64,000 bases of DNA from Betaproteobacteria bacterium (GTDB lineage: Bacteria; Pseudomonadota; Gammaproteobacteria; Burkholderiales; Casimicrobiaceae), in assembly GCA_016720425.1 (NCBI GenBank), contig JADKKQ010000013.1, positions 80,087 through 144,086 of the forward strand, given 5' to 3'. The stretch's first letter is position 1. Each line of letters opens with the position of its first letter. Positions 41,644-50,670 of this stretch are shown here, one piece after another. A model generated the notes under the pieces. That model saw only the letters and a program-made list of their open reading frames with translations. It searched no databases and was not told where the DNA came from. The translations under genes were made by a program, and so were the position numbers.

Positions 41644-42930
41644 ATGCGTCTCGCGATCATCCGCCAGGACTATGCGCCCGAGGCGACGACCGAGCTGTTC
41701 CTCGAAGCGGCGCTGGAGGCGCTGCTGGAGCGCAACGTCGCGGTGTCGCTGTACAGCCGCGCGGTCACGCCCACGCGGCTGCAGCTGATCGAGCAGGTCC
41801 ACTGCGATCCCTTCCACGTCGGCCGCTGGTGGCGCGACGCCGGCTTCGCGCGCGCCGTGTGCCGGGTCATCGGCAGGGCGCGCGCCAACCTCGTCGAGGC
41901 GCACCAGCCGCTGCCCTGCTGCGACGTCTATCGCGCCGATGCCGGCGTCTACGCGTCGTGGTTCGACGAGGAGCTCGCCAACGCGAGCGTGCCGCGACGG
42001 TGGCGGCTGCGCCTCAGCCCCTACTGGCGCTATCTGCTCGCCGCCGAGCGGCGGATGTTCACCAGCCCCTGGCTGCGCGCGGTGATCTGCCCGTCGACCA
42101 TGGTGAAGGACGAGATCGCCGCCCGCTTCGGGCTGCCGGAGGCGAAGCTGCCGGTGATACCGCAGCCGGTCGACACCGCCGGCCTGTCGCCGGCGCTGCG
42201 CGTGCATCGCACCGAGACCCTCGCCCGGCACGGCATCGACCCCGCGGCGACGGTGTTCCTCTTCGCCAGCAACGACTGGCGCCGCGACGGCGCCCGCGCC
42301 GCGATCGAGGCGGTGGCACGGGTCCCCGCCGGCGCGCACCTGCTGCTGCTCGGCCAGCCGCCGACCGCCGGCGCGCCGGACGCGCTGCGGCGCGAGCTGG
42401 GCGCCGGCGACCGCGCCACCTTCGTCGGCCAGCCGCCCGACCCGCGACCCTACCTCGGCGCCGCCGATGCGCTGATCCTGCCCGCGCGCTACGACCCGCG
42501 CCCCACGGTGGTGCTGGACGCGATGGCCAGCGGCCTGCCGCCGATCGTCGGCGAGCGTTCGGGCGCCGCCGCGCTGGTGCGCGAACGCGACTGCGGGCTG
42601 GTCGTGTCGCCGAAGGACGGCGCGGCGCTGGCGGCGGCGATGCAGGCGCTGCAGGACCCCGCGCGGCGCGCGCGGCTGGCCGTCAACGCGCGCAACGCGG
42701 TGCTGCCCTTCACGGCGGCGGCGATGACGCTGCAGGCCGTGCTGCTGTACCGCGACCTGCTGGCCGCGACGGTCCCGCCGCGCCGCGCCGACCCGCCCGC
42801 TCCCGGCGCGCGGCCGGTGGCGCCGGACGACGACGTCCCGACGCTGCAGCGCGAGGCGCCGGCGTCCGCGGCGCGCCGGCCGGACCTCAGGCCCGACGAG
42901 CCCGCCGAGGGTTCCGGGACGCCGGGCTGA
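41644..42930 (+). CDS. glycosyltransferase family 4 (WaaG-like)
   Basis: A 428-residue GT-B enzyme. The N-terminal acceptor half begins MRLAIIRQDYAPEATTELFLE; the C-terminal half has the nucleotide-sugar motif ARYDPRPTVVLDAMASGLPPIVGERSG, where the usual ExxxxxxxE is D-x7-D. An LPS-core or surface-glycan transferase is likely. The last 55 residues are Pro/Arg/Glu-rich and appended. ATG 41569 is in frame but would add an Arg/Pro-rich segment. The next gene starts 3 bases after its stop. Confidence 0.85.
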   Translation: MRLAIIRQDYAPEATTELFLEAALEALLERNVAVSLYSRAVTPTRLQLIEQVHCDPFHVGRWWRDAGFARAVCRVIGRARANLVEAHQPLPCCDVYRADAGVYASWFDEELANASVPRRWRLRLSPYWRYLLAAERRMFTSPWLRAVICPSTMVKDEIAARFGLPEAKLPVIPQPVDTAGLSPALRVHRTETLARHGIDPAATVFLFASNDWRRDGARAAIEAVARVPAGAHLLLLGQPPTAGAPDALRRELGAGDRATFVGQPPDPRPYLGAADALILPARYDPRPTVVLDAMASGLPPIVGERSGAAALVRERDCGLVVSPKDGAALAAAMQALQDPARRARLAVNARNAVLPFTAAAMTLQAVLLYRDLLAATVPPRRADPPAPGARPVAPDDDVPTLQREAPASAARRPDLRPDEPAEGSGTPG

Positions 42931-42932
42931 GC

Positions 42933-44228
42933 ATGCGACCGGCAGCCGTGCGCGCGGCATCGACGCGCTCCCCGATGATCGACCGCCTGCTCTTCTGGCA
43001 GCCGCTGGTGGCCGCCGCCTACCTCGCGCTGCTGCCGACCCATGCGCTGACGTTCTGGCGCTCGACGACGTTCGCGCTCGGCGCGCTGCTGACGCTCGCC
43101 GTCGCCATGGCGGCCGCGCGGCACCGCGCACCGTCGATTCCCGCGCCGCCGCGCGCCGTCACCCTCGCCTTCGTCGCCTGGGGCCTGTGGTCGACGGCGT
43201 CGCTGGCGTGGTCGGTGCACCCCGACTACACGGCCGTGCAGCTGCGCCGCGAGGTGGCCTGGACGCTGCTCGCGGCGGCGACGTTCTTCGTCGCCTGCAG
43301 CGACGCGCGCACCTGGCGCGGGTTCGTCGTCACCGCGCTGGGCAGTTTCGTCGTCCTCGCGACCTTCGCCGGCGTCCAGGCGCTGACCGTCGGCCGCTGG
43401 AATGCCGGCGTCTGGCACGGCGACGTCGGCCTGTGGTCGACCTGGCTGGTCCTCGTCGCGCCGTTCACGCTGACGCTGCTGGCGCCGCCGCCGGGAGGGT
43501 TCGCGGACCGGCGGGCGAGCCTCGTCGGCGGCGTGCTGCTGCTGGCGCTGCTGCTCGCCGCCGCGCGGGCCACCGACAACCGGATGGTCTGGATCGCGCT
43601 CGCGGCGGTGTTCGCGACCGCGTCGCTGCTCGGCGCGCTGCGCTGGCGGGCGAGCCTGCGCCGCGCGCCGCTGCGCTGGCTGGTGCCGCTGCTGTGCCTG
43701 CTGGTGGCACTGGGCGCGCTGTTCGCCGACGCGGTCCGCGAGAAGGCGCAGCAGCACCACCCGCCGCAGACCTCGGTGGCGCAGGCGCTCGCCACCGACC
43801 CGCGGATCGTGCTGTGGGACCACACGGTCGAGCGCATCCGCGAGCGGCCGTGGACCGGCTTCGGCTTCGGCCGCGGCATCATCGGCGACGAACTCCGCGC
43901 GGCGCTGCGCGACCCGCTGCTGGCGCACGCGCACAACGTGTTCGTGAGCCAGTGGCTGCAGACCGGCGCGCCCGGGTTCGCGCTGCTGGTCGCGCTGCTG
44001 GCGGCGCTGGCGACCGCGCACGCGGCGAGCCTGCGCTCCGCCGACCCGACGCGGGCGCTGCTGGGCGTGATCGGGCTCTCGCTGCTCGCCGGCTTCGTCG
44101 TCAAGAACCTGACCGACGACTTCTTCTTCGGCAGCAACGCCAAGGAGTTCTGGGCGCTGAACGCGATCCTGCTCGGCTACGACGCGCGGCTGCGCGCCGC
44201 GATGGCGGCGGCGAGATCGCCGGGTTAG
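42933..44228 (+). CDS. O-antigen ligase-like polytopic membrane protein
   Basis: A 431-residue protein with about ten membrane helices. The large periplasmic loop and the conserved segment RIVLWDHTVERIRERPWTGFGFGRGII are typical of the Wzy_C/WaaL superfamily, followed by HAHNVFVSQWLQTGAPGF with the conserved His. It probably joins or polymerises a surface polysaccharide or glycosylates a protein. It is coupled to the glycosyltransferase gene and overlaps the convergent capD-like gene by 4 bases at the 3' end. Confidence 0.85.
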   Translation: MRPAAVRAASTRSPMIDRLLFWQPLVAAAYLALLPTHALTFWRSTTFALGALLTLAVAMAAARHRAPSIPAPPRAVTLAFVAWGLWSTASLAWSVHPDYTAVQLRREVAWTLLAAATFFVACSDARTWRGFVVTALGSFVVLATFAGVQALTVGRWNAGVWHGDVGLWSTWLVLVAPFTLTLLAPPPGGFADRRASLVGGVLLLALLLAAARATDNRMVWIALAAVFATASLLGALRWRASLRRAPLRWLVPLLCLLVALGALFADAVREKAQQHHPPQTSVAQALATDPRIVLWDHTVERIRERPWTGFGFGRGIIGDELRAALRDPLLAHAHNVFVSQWLQTGAPGFALLVALLAALATAHAASLRSADPTRALLGVIGLSLLAGFVVKNLTDDFFFGSNAKEFWALNAILLGYDARLRAAMAAARSPG

Positions 44229-46138
44229 CTCCGCCGGCGCGGCGTCCGCAGCGGCAGCGGCACCGCCGCCTCGCCGGGCGGCGATTCCGTCGGCAGCGGC
44301 TTCACCGGCGCGCCCGCCGGCGGCATGTATTCGGGAATCCACGACTTCAGGCGCGCGCGGACCTCGGCGTCGTCGGCCACGCGATCGCGCTCGCACCAGG
44401 CGATCATCTGCCCGACGGCGTCGCGGTTGGCGGCGCGCGCCTGCGCGATGCGCAGCTTCGGGTGCGTCGTCGGCAGCGTCGCTTCCTCGGTCGCGAGCAG
44501 CTCCTCGAACAGCTTTTCGCCGGGCCGCAGGCCGGTGAAGACGACCGCGATGCGATCGGGATCGGCGCCGGACAGCCGGATCAGGTCGCGCGCGAGGTCG
44601 ACGATGCGCACCGGCTCGCCCATGTCCAGCACCAGGATCTCGCCGCTGCGGCCCTGCAGCCCCGCCTGCAGCAGCAGCTGCGTGGCCTCGGAGATCGACA
44701 TGAAGTAGCGGGTGATCTCCGGATGGGTGACGGTCACCGGGCCGCCGCGGGCGATCTGCTCCTTGAAGCGGGGGATCACGCTGCCGGCGCTGCCGAAGAC
44801 GTTGCCGAAGCGCACCAGCACGAACTGCGTCGGCCCGTCCTGCAGGCTCTGGCAGACGATCTCGGCGAAGCGCTTGGACGCCCCCATCACGCTGGTCGGA
44901 TTGACGGCCTTGTCGGTGGACACCAGCACGAACTTCTCGACCTTGGCGGCCACCGCCGCGCGCGCCAGCACCCAGGTGCCGTAGGCGTTGTTGCGCACCG
45001 CCTGCCAGGCGTTGGTGTCCTCCATCAGCGGCACGTGCTTGTACGCGGCGGCGTGGAAGACCGCCTGCGGGCGCTCGCGCGCCAGCACTTCGTCGACCAG
45101 CGCAACGTGCTTGACGTCGCCGACGACGCAGGTCAGCGGCAGCCGCGGGAACGCGTCGGCGAGCGTCATCTGGATCTCGTACAGCGCCGCCTCCGAGATG
45201 TCGAACAGCACCAGCCGCGCCGGCCGGAAGCGGGCGATCTGCCGGCACAGCTCGGCGCCGATCGAGCCGCCGGCGCCGGTGACCAGCACGACGCGGTTGC
45301 CCAGCCACTCGCCCAGCCCCGCGCTGTCCAGCACCACCGGATCGCGGCCGAGCAGGTCGTCGAGCTCGATGTTGCGGATCGTCGTCAGCTCCGAGCGCCC
45401 GCTGATGAGGTCCTCGTACGACGGCACCGTCAGCGCTTCGAGCCCGGCGGCGGCGCAGACCTCGGCGGCGCGCCGCCGCACGCCGTGATCGGCCGAGGGC
45501 AGCGCGATGATCACCTTGCGCACGCCGAAACGCTGCGCCCAGTGCGGCAGCGACGCGATCTTGCCCAGCACGCTGTGGTCGCGCAGCTGCCGGCCCTGCT
45601 TGGCGGGGTCGTCGTCGACCAGCCCGACGACGCGCCACTGGCGGCTGCGCGCCAGCTCCTTGGTGAGCCGCGCGCCGGCCTCGCCGGCGCCGACGATCAG
45701 CACCGGCTCGCCCAGCGCCGCGAGCGGGCTGTAGAGGCGGTGCTCCTTCCAGATCCGGTAGGCGAAGCGGCTGCCGGCCATGATGAAGATCAGCAGCACC
45801 GGATAGAAGATCAGCACGCTGCGCGGCACCACGGTCTGCAGCTGCAGCATCACCAGCACGACCGGGATCAGCAGCGCGCCGAGGCCCGCCGCGAGGACGA
45901 TCTGCTTGAGATCGGGCGTGCTCGCGTAGCGCCACAGCCCGCGATAGAGGCCGAAGGCGTAGAAGATCGCGCCCTGCAGCGGGACGATCCACGCCAGCGT
46001 CCGCCACATGTCGGCGACGTAGGGCTCGCCGATGTCGAGGTTGAAGCGCAGCCAGTACATCGCGACCCAGGCGAGCCCCGCGGCGCACAGATCGTGGGCG
46101 AAGGCGAGCCACGCCCGCCAGTTGGAGAGTCTTTTCAT
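44225..46138 (-). CDS. polytopic nucleotide-sugar dehydratase (CapD/WbpM family)
   Basis: A 637-residue protein with four N-terminal helices, a CoA-binding-like domain (PVLIVGAGEAGARLTKELARS) and a SDR dehydratase domain. The latter has VLVTGAGGSIGAELCRQIARF and STDKAVNPTSVMGASKR, where the catalytic Lys of the SMK-type triad is in MGASKR. It likely forms UDP-4-keto-6-deoxy-HexNAc, the precursor of bacillosamine or QuiNAc-type sugars. The ATG at 46138 overlaps the upstream stop (ATGA), coupling it to the lipid-carrier transferase. Confidence 0.92.
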   Translation of the reverse strand: MKRLSNWRAWLAFAHDLCAAGLAWVAMYWLRFNLDIGEPYVADMWRTLAWIVPLQGAIFYAFGLYRGLWRYASTPDLKQIVLAAGLGALLIPVVLVMLQLQTVVPRSVLIFYPVLLIFIMAGSRFAYRIWKEHRLYSPLAALGEPVLIVGAGEAGARLTKELARSRQWRVVGLVDDDPAKQGRQLRDHSVLGKIASLPHWAQRFGVRKVIIALPSADHGVRRRAAEVCAAAGLEALTVPSYEDLISGRSELTTIRNIELDDLLGRDPVVLDSAGLGEWLGNRVVLVTGAGGSIGAELCRQIARFRPARLVLFDISEAALYEIQMTLADAFPRLPLTCVVGDVKHVALVDEVLARERPQAVFHAAAYKHVPLMEDTNAWQAVRNNAYGTWVLARAAVAAKVEKFVLVSTDKAVNPTSVMGASKRFAEIVCQSLQDGPTQFVLVRFGNVFGSAGSVIPRFKEQIARGGPVTVTHPEITRYFMSISEATQLLLQAGLQGRSGEILVLDMGEPVRIVDLARDLIRLSGADPDRIAVVFTGLRPGEKLFEELLATEEATLPTTHPKLRIAQARAANRDAVGQMIAWCERDRVADDAEVRARLKSWIPEYMPPAGAPVKPLPTESPPGEAAVPLPLRTPRRRS

Positions 46139-47148
46139 CGCAGTTTCGGTTGCCGGATCCGCCAATGATAATCAATGCCGGCGAAGACTGCCGCGATCGC
46201 GATCGTCCAGCCGCCGATCGCCCACGTCGCCGACGCCCCGGTGGCCAGCGCGAACACCGCCGACGAGCCGGTGCCGGCGATCAGCACGCCGAAGAACGCC
46301 AGCGTCCCGCGGTGCCCGGCGCCGAGCTGGTGCAGCCGCTGGTAGTAGTGCGAGCGGTGCGCTTCCCAGACCCGCTCGCGGGCGAGCCCGCGCCGGGCCA
46401 GCGTCGCCGTCGCGTCGGCGATGAAGGGCAGGAAGACCAGCAGCGGGAACCACGCCGGCCAGACGCCGCCGCCCCAGCCGGCAAGGCCGAACAGCGCCGC
46501 CAGGAAGCCCAGCGGCACCGCGCCGATGTCGCCCATGAACATCCGGGCCGGCGGCGCGTTGACGATCAGGAGCGGCACGCAGGCCGCGGCCAGCGCCAGC
46601 ATCGGCGCGGCGGGCGCGCCGCCGAGCCACGCCCCGGCAGCCAGTGCCGAGAAGCCGCAGACCGCCATCGTCGCCGCCAGGCCGTCGCTGCCGTCCATGA
46701 AGTTGAACAGGTTGGCCGACCAGGCGAGCGCGAGCGCCGCGCCGGCGACGGCGGCCACGCCCGTCACCCCCGGCAGCGCGGCGGCGGCGAGCGCGGCGGC
46801 GGCGAGGTGGACGCCGAGCCGGGGCAAGGGCGGCACGCCGCGCCAGTCGTCGAGCAGCGAAATGGCCGCGATCGCGCCCCAGCCGGCCCAGCCGGCGCCC
46901 CCGCCCGGCAGCGCGGCCCCGGCCAGCGCCATCGCCGCCAGCCATCCGGCCCAGACCGAGAGCCCGCCGACGCGGCAGACCGGCCGCTGGTGCAGCGTCC
47001 GGGCGTTGGGCAGCGCCTGCGGCAGCCGGGAGGCGTGGCGAAAGAGCAGCGCCAGCCCCAGCGCCGCGACCAGCGCCGCGGCGCCGGCCGTGGCGGCGAG
47101 CTCCGCCGGGCCCGCGGCGGCCCCGGTCAGCGGAAAGAGGGACGGCAC
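46135..47148 (-). CDS. undecaprenyl-phosphate sugar-1-phosphate transferase (WecA/MraY family)
   Basis: A 337-residue protein with about ten helices. Conserved family motifs are SLLDDWRG (Asp pair), ANLFNFMDGSDGLAATMAV and the cytoplasmic loop EAHRSHYYQRLHQLG. It starts glycan synthesis by moving a HexNAc-1-P to undecaprenyl phosphate, and pairs with the CapD-type enzyme that makes its donor. The GTG at 47148 is chosen; the frame is open to an ATG at 47280 through a (GC)n stretch. Confidence 0.88.
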   Translation of the reverse strand: MPSLFPLTGAAAGPAELAATAGAAALVAALGLALLFRHASRLPQALPNARTLHQRPVCRVGGLSVWAGWLAAMALAGAALPGGGAGWAGWGAIAAISLLDDWRGVPPLPRLGVHLAAAALAAAALPGVTGVAAVAGAALALAWSANLFNFMDGSDGLAATMAVCGFSALAAGAWLGGAPAAPMLALAAACVPLLIVNAPPARMFMGDIGAVPLGFLAALFGLAGWGGGVWPAWFPLLVFLPFIADATATLARRGLARERVWEAHRSHYYQRLHQLGAGHRGTLAFFGVLIAGTGSSAVFALATGASATWAIGGWTIAIAAVFAGIDYHWRIRQPKLR

Positions 47149-47530
47149 GGCCGCCTCGCGCAGGAACCTCCGGCACCCGGGGCGACGCGCGCCCGCAGGC
47201 CGAAAACCGGGACAAACGGCAAAACCGCGCGCGCGCGCGCCGGATTGCCGCCCAAACAACACTTTTCCATACCCGATCATACGCTTAGCGGCGATTGTTT
47301 GCGTGGCTGGCAGCGTGCGGCAGGCGGCCGCTTGCCGCAGGCGGCATCGTTTCCTGTCGCGTTTTAGCAACAGGCGCCCCCCCATTGACGACCGCGCGGG
47401 ACTTTACCTTGCCTCTGCAAGAAGCCGTTTGGCACAATGACGTCAACTTCTCGATACGTCTGAGAAGGTTTCGATGGCAAGGTCCAACGCCTGTCTCCTT
47501 GCCAATTTAATCCGTTAGAGGAGAGACTCA
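47149..47530. other. intergenic region between polysaccharide and porin genes
   Basis: It carries an alternating CG tract (about 47225-47240), the porin promoter candidate (47409-47438) and a roughly 85-nt porin leader. The part before 47280 stays open in the frame of the WecA-like gene. No further gene was seen. Confidence 0.5.
47409..47438 (+). promoter_or_regulatory. candidate promoter of the first porin
   Basis: TTGCCT (47409-47414) and CACAAT (47433-47438) are 18 bases apart, each matching the sigma70 consensus at 4 of 6 positions. The leader would be about 85 nt and ends with a strong AGAGGAGAG ribosome-binding sequence before the ATG. Confidence 0.4.
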
Positions 47531-48724
47531 ATGAACAAGAAGCTCGTCGCTGTCGCCATTGCGGGTCTGCTCGCCGCCCCGCTGGCGCAAGCACAAACCG
47601 CGAACGTCACGCTGTACGGTCGCGTCAGCATGGACGTTGACATGGTCAATTACGACGGCCCGTCCGGCGACAACACCGTCGGCAAGGTGCAGAGCATCTC
47701 GTCGCGCTGGGGCCTGCGCGGTTCCGAAGCGCTCGGCAACGGCATGAACGCGATCTTCCAGTGCGAAACCCCGCTGGCGGCCGACGAAGGCGCCAGCGGC
47801 TCCTCGGTCATGTGCGGCCGCGAAGGCTGGGTCGGCCTCAACGGCCGCTGGGGTGAAATGAAGCTCGGTTACGGCCTGACCCCGTACGACGACGTCAAGG
47901 GCTTCACCGACCACCAGGGCTCCAACGGCTTCGAGAACCCGAACAACGGCGTGTCCTCCGGCCCCGGCTTCGCCGCCAACGGCCTGTTCACCAACTACGG
48001 CAACGGCCAGGCCGTCACCAACTCGGGTGCGTTCGACGCCCGTTACGGCAACTCGATCAGCTACAAGACGCCGGGCTTCTCCGGCTTCACGTTGCGCACG
48101 CAGTACGCGTTCATCGACGAAAGCCCGGCGCAGCAGGCCTTCGGCTGGGACACCGCGCTGATCTACGCCGCCGGCCCGGCCACCTTCGGCCTGACCTACG
48201 CGTACCACGGCGACTTCGCCGGCCTCGGCGGCACGATCGCCGGCAAGAACGACCAGCAGTCGTGGCGCCTGGCGGGCAAGTGGAACTTCGGCCGCTTCCA
48301 GATCGACGGCTACTACGACCAGGCCAAGTACAAGTTCGCCGGCAACCTCGTTCCCGCGAACTTCAGCGTCGACCAGACCTACAAGTACGCCAACTGGGCG
48401 ATCGGCGTGCTGGCCCCGATGGGTCCGTGGACGTTCGGCGCGCAGTACAACAGCCGCGACAAGGGCCTCGCCACCGCGTACAACGCCTCGACCAACACCT
48501 ACAGCCCGACCTACGCCAACCTGCGCCACTGGGACAGCGGCGGCGGCGACCATTTCGCGCTGACCGCCGACTACTCGCTGTCGAAGCGCACGACGGTCCG
48601 CATGTACGGCGCCTGGCTGCAGAACGAAGGCACGCTGGTCGGCGGGTCGAACACCGCGGCCGGCACGCTGCAGGGCGACAGCACGATCTGGGCGCTGTCC
48701 GCCGGTCTGTGGCACACCTTCTGA
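47531..48724 (+). CDS. outer-membrane porin (Gram-negative porin family)
   Basis: A 397-residue trimeric-type porin. Signal peptide MNKKLVAVAIAGLLAAPLAQA is cut before QTANVTLYGRVSMDVD. The mature part shows regular amphipathic strands, the SRWGLRGSEALGNGMNAIFQCE strand pair, WVGLNGRWGEMKLGYGLTPYDD, and the terminal Phe (LSAGLWHTF) for BAM recognition. Codon use is strongly biased and the ribosome-binding site is strong, suggesting high expression. A terminator follows 30 bases after the stop. Confidence 0.96.
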   Translation: MNKKLVAVAIAGLLAAPLAQAQTANVTLYGRVSMDVDMVNYDGPSGDNTVGKVQSISSRWGLRGSEALGNGMNAIFQCETPLAADEGASGSSVMCGREGWVGLNGRWGEMKLGYGLTPYDDVKGFTDHQGSNGFENPNNGVSSGPGFAANGLFTNYGNGQAVTNSGAFDARYGNSISYKTPGFSGFTLRTQYAFIDESPAQQAFGWDTALIYAAGPATFGLTYAYHGDFAGLGGTIAGKNDQQSWRLAGKWNFGRFQIDGYYDQAKYKFAGNLVPANFSVDQTYKYANWAIGVLAPMGPWTFGAQYNSRDKGLATAYNASTNTYSPTYANLRHWDSGGGDHFALTADYSLSKRTTVRMYGAWLQNEGTLVGGSNTAAGTLQGDSTIWALSAGLWHTF

Positions 48725-48752
48725 TCCGCGACCACAAGTCCGGTTCGAATGG

Positions 48753-48778
48753 AAAAGGGGCGCTTCGGCGCCCTTTTT
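48753..48778 (+). terminator. rho-independent terminator after the first porin
   Basis: AAAAGGGGCGC, a TTCG tetraloop, and GCGCCCTTTTT form a strong hairpin with a U-tract, centred 42 bases after the porin stop. The A-run on the left arm makes it potentially bidirectional. Confidence 0.92.
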
Positions 48779-48906
48779 CTTGGCACCGGCCGGGCGCGGC
48801 ACCGTGACGCCGTCCCGATGCCATGGCGTCGCACCCGGGATCGTCATGGAACGACTTCTTGCCCCGACGCGCGCGAACCGCGCCCGTTGGCTGTAACATC
48901 CGGTCG

Positions 48907-50007
48907 ATGATTCGCGGAATCACCCCGAAGCTCGCAACGCTGGTCGCCGCCCTCGCCGCGGCGCCGCTCGCGCAGGCGCAGTTCAGCACCGTCAGCGTCT
49001 ACGGCACGCTGAACCTCGACGTCGAGGCGGTCCGCGGCACGCTGCCCGACGGCAGCAATCCGACCACCTTCCGCGTCAGCAGCAACTCGTCCAACGTCGG
49101 CCTGCGCGGCAGCGAGGCGCTGGGCGGCGGCCTCTCCGCGTTCTTCCAGGTCGAGTACGCCGTCGCCCCGGACGAAGGCGGCGCGAACCAGCCGCTGCGC
49201 GACTCGTTCGTCGGTCTGCAGGGCGACTGGGGCTCGCTGCAGCTCGGGTACTTTCTCGCCCCCTACGACGACGTCTCTCCGCTCTTTGGCAGCGTGCCGA
49301 CCTACCTGACGTCGATCCTGTCGACGTCGACGCTGTGGTCGCAGGGCGCGCAGTCCAAGCAGAACGGCGGCTTCGACACGCGGCTGCCCAACTCCATCCG
49401 CTACGACGCCCCGATCTACAACGGCTTCACCGGCAGCGTGCAGCTGTCGCTGGGCGAGAGCGAGAACACCAACCTGCGCACCGACCACACGCTGTCGCTG
49501 GCGGGCTTCTACGTCAACGGCCCGCTCGAAGTCGGCCTGGGCTATGAGCGCAACGTCGAGATCCGGGGGCCGTCGCTGACCGATCAGGCGCTGTCCTTCG
49601 CCGGCACCTGGAACTTCGGGACGCTGCGCATCGGCGGCGTCTACGAGCGGCTGCGCTACGAGACGCTGTCCGGCGACCTGACGCGCAATTTCTGGGGCGT
49701 CTCGGCGACGGCGGCGCTGGGTCCTTCCGGCACCTTCTACGTTTTCTACGGCCACGCCGGCGACGGCGGCGGCAGCGCGGCGGACGGCACCCGCGTCGGC
49801 AGCCTCGCGCGCGGCCCGGACAGCAGCGCCGACCAGTGGATGGTCAGCTACACCTACCGGCTGTCGAAGCGGCTTATGGTGTACTCGGGCTACAACTACA
49901 TCGGCAACGCCGCCAACGCCACCTACAACTTCTACGTCAACCGCTATCCGGTCGCCGTCGGCGCCAACCCCAGCGGCTTCGTGCTGGGCACCGCGCATTC
50001 ATTCTAG
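48907..50007 (+). CDS. second outer-membrane porin
   Basis: A 366-residue paralogue of the preceding porin. Signal peptide MIRGITPKLATLVAALAAAPLAQA; mature start QFSTVSVYGTLNLDVEAV. It shares the SSNVGLRGSEALGGGLSAFFQVE strand pair, LQGDWGSLQLGYFLAPYDDV and a terminal Phe (VLGTAHSF). It lacks the strong ribosome-binding sequence of the first copy and lies beyond a terminator, so it is likely expressed separately and less. coq7 follows 12 bases after the stop. Confidence 0.93.
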   Translation: MIRGITPKLATLVAALAAAPLAQAQFSTVSVYGTLNLDVEAVRGTLPDGSNPTTFRVSSNSSNVGLRGSEALGGGLSAFFQVEYAVAPDEGGANQPLRDSFVGLQGDWGSLQLGYFLAPYDDVSPLFGSVPTYLTSILSTSTLWSQGAQSKQNGGFDTRLPNSIRYDAPIYNGFTGSVQLSLGESENTNLRTDHTLSLAGFYVNGPLEVGLGYERNVEIRGPSLTDQALSFAGTWNFGTLRIGGVYERLRYETLSGDLTRNFWGVSATAALGPSGTFYVFYGHAGDGGGSAADGTRVGSLARGPDSSADQWMVSYTYRLSKRLMVYSGYNYIGNAANATYNFYVNRYPVAVGANPSGFVLGTAHSF

Positions 50008-50019
50008 AAGGCCATCGCC

Positions 50020-50640
50020 ATGATCGACCAGCTCATCATCGGCTTCGATCGCGCGCTGCGCACGCTCGCCGGCCATCCCGCCTCGGCGCGGCCGACCCCC
50101 GGCGCCGGGTTGCCCGAGGCACCGCTGTCCGACAGCGAACGCCGGCACGCCGCCGGGCTGATGCGCGTCAACCACACCGGCGAAGTCTGCGCGCAGGCGC
50201 TCTACTCGGCGCAGGCGCTGGTGTCGCGCGACCGGGCGATCGCCGCCGATTTCGCGCAGGCCGCGCGCGAGGAGGAGGAGCACCTCGCGTGGACGCAGGC
50301 ACGGCTCGCCGAACTCGACGACCGGACGTCGCTGCTGAACCCGCTGTGGTACGCCGGTTCGTTCGCGATCGGCGTGGCCGCGGGTCTCGCCGGCGACCGC
50401 GTCAACCTGGGCTTCGTCGTCGAGACCGAGCGGCAGGTCGAGGACCACCTCTCCGGCCACCTCGAGCAGCTGCCGGCCGCAGACCAGAAGAGCCGCGCCA
50501 TCGTCCTGCAGATGAAGGACGACGAGGCGCGCCACGGCGCGATGGCCGAGGCGGCGGGTGCGGCGCCGCTGCCGTTCCCGGTCCGGCGGCTGATGCGCGT
50601 CGCGGCGGACGTGATGCGCACGGTGGCCTATCGGGTCTGA
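50020..50640 (+). CDS. coq7: demethoxyubiquinol hydroxylase Coq7
   Basis: A 206-residue di-iron monooxygenase for the penultimate ring hydroxylation of ubiquinone. Carboxylate-bridged iron ligands are seen in MRVNHTGEVCAQALY, REEEEHLAW, ETERQVEDHL and MKDDEARHG. The start MIDQLIIGFDRALRTL is typical of the bacterial Coq7/CLK-1 family. It implies aerobic ubiquinone synthesis. It is convergent with cca, 30 bases apart. Confidence 0.95.
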   Translation: MIDQLIIGFDRALRTLAGHPASARPTPGAGLPEAPLSDSERRHAAGLMRVNHTGEVCAQALYSAQALVSRDRAIAADFAQAAREEEEHLAWTQARLAELDDRTSLLNPLWYAGSFAIGVAAGLAGDRVNLGFVVETERQVEDHLSGHLEQLPAADQKSRAIVLQMKDDEARHGAMAEAAGAAPLPFPVRRLMRVAADVMRTVAYRV

Positions 50641-50670
50641 CGCGCGGGTCGCCCCGCGCAGCGCCGCGGG

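Noticed and set aside
47225..47241. Alternating CG tract as a functional element
   Set aside because: Short GC dinucleotide runs are common at this base composition, and this one may lie in the open frame upstream of the WecA-like gene; there is no further evidence of a role.
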